Positions 10,646 through 22,100 of a stretch of 64,000 bases of DNA are shown here, in pieces (the first letter of the stretch is position 1; each line of letters begins with the position of its first letter). This DNA comes from Callaeas wilsoni (taxonomy: Eukaryota; Chordata; Aves; Passeriformes; Callaeidae): the NCBI GenBank assembly GCA_013398955.1, contig VWPU01011886.1, forward strand, positions 124,001-188,000, written 5' to 3'. A program made the position numbers and the translations under genes. The notes beneath the pieces are model-generated. The model had not been told where the DNA came from and did no database searches. It worked only from the letters and a program-made list of their open reading frames with translations.

Positions 10646-12059
10646 CCTCTTGAAGACCTCAATATATAGACTATATAAAACCTAGCAGTCCTTCATTCTT
10701 CCCATGAATCCATGAAGGATGCCCATTCTTACATGATTTTTTTTAAAATTTGGACCTCAGTGATATCCTTTGATAGTAAAATTACTAAAATATTTGAATA
10801 AAAAGTATTTCTTTTTGTTGTTAATATTACTGGTTCTGCCCTTGTTCTTGCACTATGAGAAAGTGGAGTTAAAGCTTTTCTCCTTTTTCCCTGGAAACTT
10901 TACAAAGAAATTTTAATAATTTTAAACAAACATTTAAAATATACAGATAAGAGCACTCCATTCGATAACAAAATAGAGATGATGGGAAGTAATCTGAGAG
11001 ACTTTATTTAGACTAATAGTGATAAGACATTTTTAAAAAGAAAGTCCAGACAGATAGGTACCAAATATGTAAAATAATAAGCTATAAATACATATGTTAA
11101 ATACAGCTTTTCCTAAGCGTTTTTGGAAAGGATCCCTTTATCTAGTGGCTAAATGCTAGAACATTTTCTAGTTTTACATGAAAAATACTGCACATTTAGG
11201 GGTCGGTGCTTCAAGTTTCAGTGCATGGATGTTGGCTGGATCATAGGCAGTGTGCCTGTTACTAGGCAAAAGGCTATTCCAGTGCTGGGGAAAGTGATAG
11301 AGTTTTAAGTGAGGAACAAAAAGCTGAGTTTTTCAGAGAGCTGCCACATTTGTTGTACAGATAAGGCTCGTCTAATTAAACTATCATTGCAAAGTCCCCA
11401 GATTCCCCAGGCCCTTCTTTTGCTCTTAGCTGGAGTTTGGATTCAGTACTCCAAGAAATTCAGTCTCTTTGAACTCTTTCCTCTTTGTGTTTCAAGGATT
11501 GTTCTCATCTGAGCTGTAAAGAGCCTCTGTTATCTGTAACGGAGTGCAGGAGCATCTATCCTGACTGGACCACACAGTGATAGAGCTGGGAGCACTGAGC
11601 CATGCCTCGCACCCATTTACTCCCTCCTGTCTGTTTTCTCTCATACAGAATTCCCTCTCTATGGCCTTGCAGAGCAGAATTGCTTTTAATGAGGTTTATG
11701 ATAAGCTCCCGATGTCCTTTTCCTGCTCCCAGAAGCTGTTTGCTAAAGGGCTCACCTTTGGTTCCTTTAACTAAAAGCAGTCCTGCCATCACAAAGTGTC
11801 AGCACTGTTGTAGGAACAGAAAAATGGGAAGATCACAGGAGACTCAGCCAGGTGCAATGACCAATACTTAAACCTTCAGAAAAATGGTCTGCAGGGGTCA
11901 GCTCTGAAATAGCTTGCCTATATAAAAGTTGCTTTCTGTAGGTTTGTCCTTTAGCATTCAGTCTGCAGTAGGTGCACCTGAACGGATACACACATAAATT
12001 TAGGCATTATTTGTTTCTTAAGGTACAAAGCAGACATTAAACACCATATGAGCTAAATA
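10646..12059. other. Noncoding DNA, no gene seen
   Basis: The sequence is AT-rich and unique. Frames at 11556-11871 overlap on both strands and show no family resemblance. No repeat was recognised until the older CR1 begins. Confidence 0.6.
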
Positions 12060-12425
12060 TCATTAGCAGGACAAGTACTGCTGAACATGGGGTATGATTC
12101 TTCTTAGAAATACATCAGGGAAGTAAAGAAGTGAGAATAAAGAGTTATTTAAATCAGTAAACAGTGCTGGCACACAAACAAATGGGATAAACTGATGGTG
12201 AATAAATCTAAATTGGAAATTAGAAGAAGATTTCTAGACAGAGACTGACATTCTTGAAAAGCCTTCTAATAGGTGCAGTTAAGTCAAATAATGGAACTAG
12301 TTTTAACTTGGAGTTCAATGAATTTATAAATGGGATTACACAATGTAGATGCATAGCAGAGAGCTGGGTTAAGTGACCTTGGAAGTTCTCTCCAGTCTTA
12401 CATTACATTATTCCTTCTAATTATT
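12060..12425 (+). mobile_element. Ancient CR1-type LINE 3' end
   Basis: This old copy is recognisable by ordered phrases of the CR1 C-terminal region and 3' UTR. They include ATGCTGGCAC-like GTGCTGGCACACAAACAAAT, a GGAAATTAGAAGAAG segment near 12215, ATTTATAAATGGGATTA near 12325, and a terminal GTGACCTTGGAAGTTCTCTC followed by a degenerate tail. It is far more diverged than the copy at 10236 and belongs to an older subfamily. The start is approximate because the 5' part fades into background. Confidence 0.8.
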
Positions 12426-13114
12426 GCTTAGAACTAACCTTCAGCATGACCTTTTTTCAGTTTTCTCTTCGAACTTACCCAAACTTCAAATATTTTTGTT
12501 GAAATTTTGCATTTCTAGCACGGAAATTAGCACTTTCTTTCCTCCTAAGATTTTTTTAGTGAAACTGGCTGTGCATGTTACAGGAAAAACTTGTTGTTTT
12601 GCACGTGCATTGCAGACCAAATTAATGGAAAAGATTTAGTGTTTCCATCTCTGGAGGGTGGGAATGAAACTTGGCAGGGTGGCTCTCTTTGTGCAATTTG
12701 CTGCCCTATGGAAAATTTGCCCCACTTTTTATCCAGATTCTAAGATTCTGAGGAAAAAAAAAAAAAAAGCCAGTTGACTCCTGGCCAGCAGAAGCTTGCT
12801 GGACGTTGGTAGCCAAGTTTCCAGGTAGTGGATGCTCTGAATTTGTGCCATTTTTCGTGTGTATAACCAGATTGTACCATGACCAAGAAGAGCAGGAGCA
12901 TTTTCGTGCCTGGGATAGGAGGGACTGAGCCGCACTTCTCCTGGAATTGAGCCCTCCTCTTTTCTGAGAGCTGCTGTGGTGCCAGGACTGAGAGCAGAGA
13001 TAATTTTCTTGCTGCTTAATTCTTCCCAGCTGGAGCTCACGCTGTGTGGAGCACAATAAGGAATGGACATGTGTAATTTTGCCATTTCCTAGGTTTTGCC
13101 ATGGAGCCATCAGG
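12426..13114. other. Noncoding DNA between two old CR1 remnants
   Basis: A 15-base poly-A run lies at 12754-12768. Two overlapping minus-strand frames (134 and 118 codons at 12706-13110) read through it as poly-Phe and have no recognisable domain. Nothing else is identified. Confidence 0.55.
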
Positions 13115-13870
13115 AGTGAGCCAGGAAAGGACCTCAGGAGATTATCCAGTCCTCTTCTGTGCTAGGATGGGAACAAGAAATAGTCTGGACAGTTTACCTG
13201 TCCCTTTTCTTATCAGCCTCTAGTGTCACAGTACCTCAGTGGTCTATTCTAGCACTCAACTATATTCAAGTTCCTTAAATGCTGCTAGATACCTACCCCA
13301 AATGTTATTAGCTTGAATGGACATGTGAAATAATTTATTCCTTTCATATTTACTTCTAGTTTTATATTTTAGAAGACTGCTGCCATTCCTTTCCTTCTCT
13401 TACTGAGAATTGACCAAATCTAAGTCCTCAACATTTCCATGCTGGTGGAAAGGGGACTCTTTCTATTTGGTGCAAACTTTTCTTGTACTGCAGTACCAAA
13501 GGCAGATCCCAGTCCTCCAGCTGGTAGCTAATGCAGGGAAGCATCAGATGCTCTACAGATTGCACACCATTTCAATGGGACATTCCAACATCCTAACATT
13601 GTTCATTCAAGTTTAATCTGTCACTGATGGTATCTCCCTGATCATCTTCCACAGAAATGCTCCCTGGCTTTCCTTCAGGATGCAGCAGTTTAAGTCAGCC
13701 CCTCTTGAACCACTTGGTTTATTTAAGACCATTCCTCCAATTAACCAAGATCACTTTGTATTTAATGTTACCTCCCAATTTGTGTGCAAGTACTTCTGGT
13801 TTGGAATCCTCTACTAGTTGAACAGCTGCATTATCTATACCATTAAAAAAAAATTTGTTAAGTTTTGGGA
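13115..13870 (-). mobile_element. Ancient CR1/L3-type LINE fragment, reverse orientation
   Basis: Ordered similarity to the reverse complement of old amniote CR1 elements runs through the segment. It starts with GGACCTCAGGAGATTATCCA near 13129. An AGAAGACTGCTGCCATTCCT stretch follows near 13370, then CCTCCAATTAACCAAGATCA near 13735, and it ends with an ATTATCTATACCATTA stretch near 13840. Many indels show great age. The middle (13440-13700) matches poorly and may be an insertion or decay. It is identified from memory of the family and not by alignment. Confidence 0.6.
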
Positions 13871-16800
13871 ATTTGACCAACTTCATGACCACAATACAAA
13901 ACCCTGAATGATTTGTCGAGATTTGTAAACAATTTAATAAATACCGCCACTGATGTCTCTGGTGTTAGATACTTTTGAACTCTCTCACTCATGCAGACAC
14001 GCACAGGCAGTACTTGGCAAAAGGGTGGCAAAGTGGCTTCTAAACAGAGAATGCATGTTGGAATCAGGGTACTGCTGCTCTCATTCAGCTTTTCTTATCT
14101 TCTGTGCTTCTCTGCAGTGGAGGAACGCCAGTGAGAGAGGCTTGGGAAAACAAGAAGTGGGTCTATTGGGATTTCTCCACATGTATTGTGCTCCAGTTTC
14201 ACCCCCTCTTCCTCTTCCCATGCTTTTTCTTGCCTTATATTACATGTGTGTGTGTATCTGTACATATGTGTCCATGCCAGCTAGATGCCAGCAGAAACCA
14301 AATTTAAAAAAAAAAAACTTAATTTGATCATTCTTTCACTGTCTGTATTCCTCTCTGAAGTTCCCATTGTTTCTGATAGTTCTCTCGCCGTGGGGACTGG
14401 ATTATTGCCAGGTGGGTGCCAAAAGCCAGTGAAAATAAATAGATACATACTGGGGATTGTAGAGATTAAAATACCTACCATTCTGAATTACCCGGGGGTA
14501 ATTTAGAAATACTGTTTTGTTAAAGGTACCTGATCTGCTTTTATTATACAAAGGATTACTGATGATTGAACCAAAGGAGAGATAATTTTTTTAAATCCTT
14601 GATTAAGAGTTTATGTCTTTTTCACCTCTTTTTTGAGAAGATGGATGTGATGAAAAACAAGATATTTCCCGTGACTCACCAAAGAGAGAAAAAAGTCAAA
14701 GGTAGCACAGTAAATACCTCTCTTCCTGCAAACTGGGTGATTACGTTTGAAAATAAAGAAAAAAGAATAAAAGGCTTCAACTTTTCCCCTGAAGTTGGAC
14801 TGCACAGTCTCACGTTGTACAAACCTATTAGCAGGTTGACCATATGTCTCAATGAAACCAATCTATCCTTGAATAAAGCACTTCTATCTCTTCCATATCC
14901 TTGGGCAAAATGAATGTTCTGGAGCTAAGATTTTGTACTTAACTATAAGATAGTTGAGTGGATTTTGCTTTAATAAGATTAAGCAGAGCATGCATTTGTC
15001 TGCTCCAGGTGATGTGGTAAGTGGAGAGATGAAAAAAAACAAACTCTAAAGGGAAGAGGGTAGGTTGAAGGCAAGGAATCAGTAAGCAGATGCTAGAAGT
15101 TATTATTTTAGTGATGTTGTTGTATATTCATTTGTTTCAAACACGCTGATTATTTGTGAAAAAGTTCATTCTGCGGATGCCAGCTTCCAAGGGCAATAAA
15201 ATACAAAAAAAGTGTTGCTCGGAAGCACAATGGAAGACTACAGTGCTACATCTATTGCTTCATTACAAGACAAACTTTGCTTGTCTTGACAGCAATTACA
15301 GTAATCAAGTTTATGTAATTTGCAAGAGTTCCCGTCTTTCAGTAGCAATTTTTTAAAAAAAAATCAGTAGACGAATGAAATTGCACGGAATATTTTGCAT
15401 GGGCTTTCAGTATAAACAGGTTTGTTGGACTAAAATGGAAATACATATTGACAACACAAAAAAGTAGAGTTCTGGGAAAGAGGATTGTTCCTTGTCTATC
15501 CATGAAGGAATTCTGTGGAAACCTCCATTGCTAGGAGTTGCCACAGTATTACAAAATGAGGAATACAGCATCATTCCACACTGGGCAGGACAAGGGTTTC
15601 ATGACTGAGTAGATTTTTTTTTTTTTAATTTTATCACACCATTCTCTTTTCCCTGTTAGCATGGTCCTTTCAAATACTTCTCTCATAGAAAAACATCTCC
15701 AAGGCAAACCAGCCTTGTGAAGAGTCCTGGGAGCCCAATCATTCTCCTTTGTGGTTCTGGTGAACGCCACAAGTTCCCCAGGATTGTATGGCAACAGCAG
15801 GAGAGCAGAACACTGGACAGGTTTGAGATCAGATGCTTCCTCTATTGTTTCCAAAGGAAATATTTCCAAGAACAGGCTGCTGGTCACGTTAGAGCTCTGT
15901 GGAAAGACCCTGTTCCACTAAGGATACTACGGGAGGTACAGAAGCAGATCAATATGTGTCTAAGTGTTTTAGCCTTCCTTTTATTATGTTTGACAGCGAT
16001 GACAACACGGTGTTTGTGTCACATACAGGATGACTAATGTGTGTACATGTGTGAAGCCCTTGCACAAACAGGTTTTCCCATAAACTGTTAGGGAAGAGCA
16101 AGCTCCCTGCGAGCAGATCACAGCATGGATTGAATCTAAAAGCAAAATGAAGAATAAAACAAACCCCAAACTAATTTCAGGTCTTATGAAAAGATGTAAT
16201 GGCATCAGTGTCTGGAAACATCTACCACAAGTGGTTTCAATCCTGAACAATTTCCAGGAAATACTTGTCTTGGGTTGTGCTAGAAAATGTGTCATCAGGC
16301 TGCTGTCTGTGTTCCTGACCCAAAGGAGGGCAGAATTTGAGAAAATAAAGAAATAAAACAAGAATTTTTTTGGTACGAATTGACGAATTTCTCCTGGGTG
16401 AGGATTCCCTCCAACACACCAGAAGTGAACCAACCAACATGAGCCATTTTTCTGTAGAGAGCTCAGTTTCTGTAGTAGGCCAGCAGCCAGATGAGGGGTT
16501 TTAAAGAAGAGTTATGGTAGTTATAAAGAGGGAAAAAATTTGCAAACACTGATAATAATACTCCTACACAGGAAGGTTTGAGCCAGTCACACTACTCCCC
16601 CCCTTTCCCAGTGCGACTCAGAGTTACATAGGAACAGGAGACTGTTTTGGCTGGGATTAGATAGCACAGATGGTACCAAAATGTGTAACACCTACCACAA
16701 GTTCTTTAGTTTCGTATCATCTGCACAACAGTTCTTCTTGGCCTTTTAACAGTTCGTTGAATGGAGGAAGAGGAGTAAAAGACATGGGACCATTGCTGGA

Positions 16801-17360
16801 AATGTGCAGCAAGCACTGTTATATTTTATCTGTGGGGAATCCATATAGGAGCACGTAGATAGGCTCATATAAAATCCTGCATATATCTTCTGTGAGATGG
16901 TGTGAAACTTCACTTGGCTCTTCTCTTTCAAGAATCCCCAGAACTTGGCAAGTAAACCTCACAACACATTTTAGAATTACATCAGTAATCATTTTGCGGA
17001 TACATACGACGAGGTAGAGGAATTTTAACCAGTTTTCCCAGAACCACCAAAGGAGTTAGTAGCATGGGTGGCTCTTATCTCCAAGGAGCTTCACAGGAAT
17101 CCCATAGACTTTGTTTTCTGCCCTGACATAAATAGCACCAGTCTTTAGCTTTTTTCCCCTGATTTTGTAAGTCTTCTACATGACATACAATAAAACTTTG
17201 CCTTCCTGTCCTAATTTTTCAAATAAATGCTGTTGTAGCAATTCATCTACAGTTTGTGATCCCAGGAATATTTTACTGCCAATTCTAATATCATGCTTTT
17301 TTCAATTCCTCCAGTTGTCACCTTTGTCTACAAAAGACACTTAATTTCTGTGCTTTTAAT
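13871..17360. other. Noncoding DNA, no gene seen
   Basis: The stretch holds a (TG)n-like run at 14241-14270, poly-A at about 14307-14318 and poly-T at 15616-15625. Frames of 115-149 codons at 14566, 15549 and 15984 have no known domain. A segment at 16200-16290 faintly recalls a CR1 3' region but is too diverged to call. Confidence 0.5.
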
Positions 17361-17424
17361 GGGTTTTCAGGGGTCCAGAAGAAAGAATACATGGGTTTTC
17401 AGGGGTCCAGAAGAAAGAATACAC
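17361..17424 (+). repeat. 32-bp perfect tandem duplication
   Basis: The 32-bp unit GGGTTTTCAGGGGTCCAGAA... occurs at 17361-17392 and again at 17393-17424, differing only at the last base. The near identity points to a recent event, or to an assembly artefact. Confidence 0.95.
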
Positions 17425-17780
17425 TTCTTTCTTAGGGAGAAATACGAAAATTTCCAAACATAGGTACTGAGGTGCCATTGTGATGGACTTACCAGAAATA
17501 AGATTTCCAGGTTGCAATTTTCAAGGTTGCCTGTTTGATTTGATTGCAGCAGGTACTCAACACTCCAAGATAGCTTTGAAATATTCATTGTAATATTTTT
17601 AACAATTAAGCTGAAAGCATGGAGTGTTCTCTGAGAACTAACTAGGAAGGGCTGATGGCCTAAATCCTCTGTCTTTTGAATACTCAGCCACACAATTTTT
17701 AAGCATTTGAGTTTTTTTCCCCCTAAGTAATGAGAGACCTTTAGGCACAGAGAGTAAAGGAAGACACTGAGTCTCTGTGC

Positions 17781-17838
17781 TAAATGGAGAACTATCTGCC
17801 TTAGGACTTTAAATGGAGAACTATCTGCCTTAGGACTT
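17781..17838 (+). repeat. 29-bp perfect tandem duplication
   Basis: A 29-bp unit starting TAAATGGAGAACTATCTGCC is present at 17781-17809 and repeated exactly at 17810-17838. It lies only 360 bases from the 32-bp duplication. The 29-bp period would shift any reading frame, which argues against the 181-codon frame across both (17367-17912) being a gene. Confidence 0.95.
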
Positions 17839-20770
17839 TTAAGGTGGTTAATGCTCAGGGAAGGATTTTCCCCTAGCCACATTTGCAGTGAGCTCCCTGC
17901 AGACACACACAAGGCACAACATGGATGTCATTGCATTGGCTTCAGCATCACCGTGGAAGGACATTGGTTGCTGGCTCATTCTCATGCAGACTTCTGAAGA
18001 ACTTACATTTAGGATAATGGCAAAACTTTACTTGGTGTAATAGGCCTGAAAATATATCTGTGCAAACTAAATACACAATTTTCAAAGTGTCAGGAACGAG
18101 AGGTGTAATTCAAAGTCATTATATATCACTTGCTGTAAATATTGTTTTCATAAAGCCAGACTAATCATATACTCAGATAACCCATCCTATTATTTTCGCA
18201 GCTCCAGGACTCCTGAATCACACCTACTTGAACCTGAGGGATTAGAGGTTTTGCTTTTTAAATAGCATAGGTGCTGGGCTGGCCGCAATTTTTCAGACCT
18301 CTTTGGAGAATTGATTTTTTTTCTTCTTTTTTTGAAACAAAAAAATCATTCAGGGCCCGAAAATAGACATAAGTGAGCCTCCTCCTTTTGTAATTGTGTT
18401 TTTGAAAATCAGACACGTAAAATCTTTTGTAGCTGTGGGCTCGAAACTCTCTTTTGTGGAAACACTGGTGCACTGTAATTGGTTGAGTGCTGCTATCCAG
18501 CCTGAGAGGGTGACCTTTCACACTCTGCCCTAAAAGAACACTATAGAAAGAGAGGTGGCGTAATCTGGGTTAAAGGCTTCTTACTAACATGTTGAGAGCT
18601 TGTTTCACACACACACAAACAGTTGCACGAAAGCCCCAGCCTGATGATAACTTAGCACTTTAGCATGGTGCTCTTGAGACAGCCCTCTTCTGAGAGAATA
18701 AAGAAGGGCCCCTTAGTTGAAATGCAGGACTGAAGCTCTTCATAACCACCGGGCAACTGTTACGAGGGAAAAAGAAAGTTAAAAGAGATGAGAACAAAAG
18801 GGGCTATCCTTGTTACAAGGCTCTGGTTCTAGACCTGAAAACCCCCTTTCCCCTAATCTTTTTTTTATTATTTTTCTCTGTATAGCCCCAGGTTTTGACA
18901 GGGAAATCTCTTGTCTTTCTGGGCAAGCATATTCAGTCCATTTAAGAAATTCCGTGGACCTGCCTTTTTCATGATCTCCTCTTACACGGAGAAAGAGGAA
19001 GGAGGATGGTGAGCATCTCTGCTGATTTGGCTAAGAATGAAGAGAATGGGATATTTCTAAGGTTAGGCAACTAGAGGCAAGTGTATCTTAAACAGCATAA
19101 AGACTCTGAACACTGTGCTGTCATACTTAGCACACAGGGACAGGTGAAGATGGGCCTGCCTGCTCTGGGTACAGTCAGTCTTGAGACTTTCACGTTTGAC
19201 TTCAGAGGGGTTGAAATCCCAGCCACTATTCCAAAGCAGCAGCATGGAAGGTCCCGGAGGCCATGGGTGTGATACGATCCCTCAGCTTTGGAGCCCTCCC
19301 CAGGTTTAGCTGTGTGCTGTTGGGGCATGGAGAAGGCTACTTGCATCTCAGTAGCCCCCTCACCTCTCCCATTTTTTAAATGCTTACTTCAACATTGATT
19401 AATAGAGTACATCTGTCTCATGCAGCTTCTCACTTTACATTTCTTTTTCTTCCCATGTTATTTCTTTTCTAGGTTTTCTTTTCCATGTGTTTTCTTTCTT
19501 ACAAATTCCCACATAGTGAAGATTCTCTGCTATTCCATATTATTGCTCTCTTGTATATCGTTAATGTTAATAAATTGTTGCACACTGTCAGTCATTCTTG
19601 TTAGAAAAAAAATAAAGCATATTTAGAAAATGCATTAGTGGAGATTGCTAACTCTTATATCACATATGGTATGCACAAAATAAAATTAGATTATAAAATT
19701 CTATATTTATCCCAATGTTAGACTCTTCTACAAAGATTTTTTTCCAACTAACAGATAATAGGACCGTGGAGTTCCAAAGTCAGTACTGAAACTCTGATTT
19801 GACTCTAGTCCTTACAGACTACGGCCATGATCCTTAACTTCACAATGCAGCCACAATGTTGCATGTCAGGTAGTGCAAAGTGTCTGAATTTTTACTTTCT
19901 CCAGTGTTTCTGTTAGCTAAATGCTCTTTTTTTTCCCTGTTCTCTGATACAGTTAGGCTTTGTTAGCTGCGTTTACATTTCTGACTCATTTCCAGTCTTC
20001 TTAATTACACTTTTGCACCTTTTATGTCAAAATCTTTCAGGGATAGCAGCTAAATTTACATCCTTGTCCTTCAGAAGGAAGGCCTGAAGATATAAAGAAG
20101 ATTGCAAGCACCAGAGGACTTTTCTCCATCATGGAAAGCCCCAACACTGGTCATCCAGGATGGAGGACCAACAAGAACCAGCAACAACTCTGGAGCCGCA
20201 AAATCTGACTCTCAGCAAATTTGACACCAGAAGTTTAGTTTCTTGTGGGTTAAAGCCTGACATCACTGCCCTTGGAGGCTGAGGTTCAGGCTCCAGTCAT
20301 TTACAGGGAAGAACTCGTGTGATGAGCTCGCCACAGCCCACGGTGGGGATATTTTGTCGCAGCACAAAATCTCCACACAATGCAGCATGATTGGCAGCTG
20401 CTTCCTGAGAGCAGCCCGTGGCTGTGCAGGAAAGGTTGCAGCTGCTGGGATGGAGAGCCATTGGCACTCAGTGACGGGGCTTTGCTCACAACACCCCTTT
20501 GAACCACGCAGAGCACTGGGAGCCTTCCACATCCCTTGCTTTGGGGATCACCCAGTCCTTTTGCCTCACACCTAAAATTCAGGAAATAAATTGCTTTACC
20601 CCTGGTAGATAAGGTAGTTTTTACATGTAGGCACAATTGGGTGTCCAAAATGGATTTATAGAAAGATCTGAACAAAACAGTTGCAGGAAGGCTGGACAGA
20701 GAAGTGCTATCATTAAATAAATAAAAAAAAAAATTAAAAAAAGGAAGGAAAACTGCAAATTTTATTTCTA
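17839..20770. other. Noncoding DNA, no gene seen
   Basis: The stretch contains a (CA)6 run at 18606-18618 and several T-rich or A-rich patches. Frames up to 124 codons (20301-20675) show no recognisable domain. No transposon was identified. Confidence 0.55.
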
Positions 20771-20792
20771 AACCTTTCCACTAGGAAAGGTT
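20771..20792. other. Perfect 9-bp stem inverted repeat
   Basis: AACCTTTCC (20771-20779) and GGAAAGGTT (20784-20792) flank a 4-base ACTA loop. It could form a small hairpin in single-stranded DNA or RNA. No T-rich tail or neighbouring gene suggests a function. Confidence 0.6.
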
Positions 20793-21944
20793 GCAAAATT
20801 CAGGGAAATGAACCACAGCTGACATGAGTGACAAATAACTCTGACGGAATCTATAAAGTGAGTTTATTTGTGCCATCTTTTACAGGAAGGGCTGTGCGTG
20901 AGTTTTGCAGCGTTGCCGCTGGGGTTGCTGAAACACCCGGCTGGTGATCAACATTTTGGATGCTCATGAATAACCGGAATATGAGCACCTTAAGCACAAA
21001 TTCAACAAAGGTTTTTTCAAGTTCATCATCACATAGGAGATTGCATCATTCATAGTGGCATTTATAGCCATCAGTACTATACAACCCATGGTAACAGATG
21101 ACATTGCATGCTGAAAGAGGCCGTGAAAGGTCTTTCATACAGTTTCCTGCTCCTAATGACAGCTTTTACTGCCAGTTAGGACAGAATCCAAACACATGAA
21201 GTCATGATGGCTGTAGGTGTTGATTTGGATATTAAATGTATAACCTAGCTTATGCAGCACCAATTAACAAAGACAAGTTTTCAGTGCACAGTGCAGAGAG
21301 AACTGTAGGTGTAGGGACAGAGAGAATGAGCCCAAGACAGGATATTACCCTGTTAACAAACAATTTGATGTGCAGAAGTATTTTATATTAAAAATGTGTT
21401 TGGATGCCCACATATATAATCATTCGGACATCATGCCCTTAGAGTCTATTCCAATTTACCATGTTTGTGGGTTCATCTAGAGGGTTTCTCAGCTGGATGT
21501 GAGTGACATTTATGCCTCTTTGTATACATGTTTTTGTTTGTGTGTTTATATTCTGCACGTGTATTTTCATGTTCAGACAAAACTTCCACGCCTATAGAAA
21601 GCTCATGAATATTTTATAGCTTTTGTTCATGAATCCATTAATGAGTTTTATAAATAGCGATAATTTGCAAAAATAATATGTCTGAAAGGCAATACCACTT
21701 TACCTATGAATGACCTCTTTTTCTTTCTCATTTTCCCTAGTTTTGCTCTGTTTTCCCAAGCAGTCTGTGAAAGTGTTTACTGGTCTATTCACTCTTTTTA
21801 AACCTGGGGCATTAACAGTATGAGAGCGAACATACACATGCACCTACGCACTGTGCGCACTTCCATCTTTTCCAGCCTACAGCTAACAAGAGCCCTTTAA
21901 TTGCACTGAAACCTGATCTCTGCCTGGCAAATCTGCTGGTCAGT
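20793..21944. other. Noncoding DNA, possibly regulatory
   Basis: The sequence is unique and repeat-free, with no meaningful frames. The part at 20820-21130 and the AT-rich part at 21360-21730 read like conserved noncoding DNA in composition. No specific, testable motif stands out. Confidence 0.4.
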
Positions 21945-22100
21945 GCGAACCTCGGGCCACGCTGTGCCGGATGGGTCCTGCCTTGCCTGCGGGTTTGCTG
22001 CTCCCCAGGCCCAGGCTGGCGTTGATAGCTCGTGGCTGGGCGGTCTCGCATTCCTTTTTGGAATATAACGTCGGTGTGTCCCCGCGTGCGCGCGCGTGTA
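21945..22100. promoter_or_regulatory. Third CpG-rich patch with a Z-DNA-prone end
   Basis: About 17 CpG dinucleotides lie in 156 bases of otherwise CpG-poor DNA. The 3' end, 22083-22100, is an unbroken 18-base alternating purine-pyrimidine run rich in CG steps. ATTCC-TTTTT-GGAAT at about 22049-22063 resembles TEAD half sites facing each other. The patch may be a small orphan CpG island. No initiation or splice signals clearly accompany it. Confidence 0.45.

Noticed and set aside
10261..10662. 133-codon minus-strand frame
   Set aside because: Lies antisense within the CR1 fragment; a shadow of the repeat.
16200..16300. Possible CR1 3' region similarity
   Set aside because: Resemblance is faint and unordered; it needs a profile search. 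Not strong enough to list.
15984..16433. 149-codon minus-strand frame
   Set aside because: No family resemblance, competing frames on the other strand, and no defensible splice or promoter context.
17367..17912. Longest open frame, 181 codons on the minus strand
   Set aside because: No recognised domain. It spans two recent out-of-phase tandem duplications (29 and 32 bp), which a real coding exon would not tolerate. AT-rich chance is enough.
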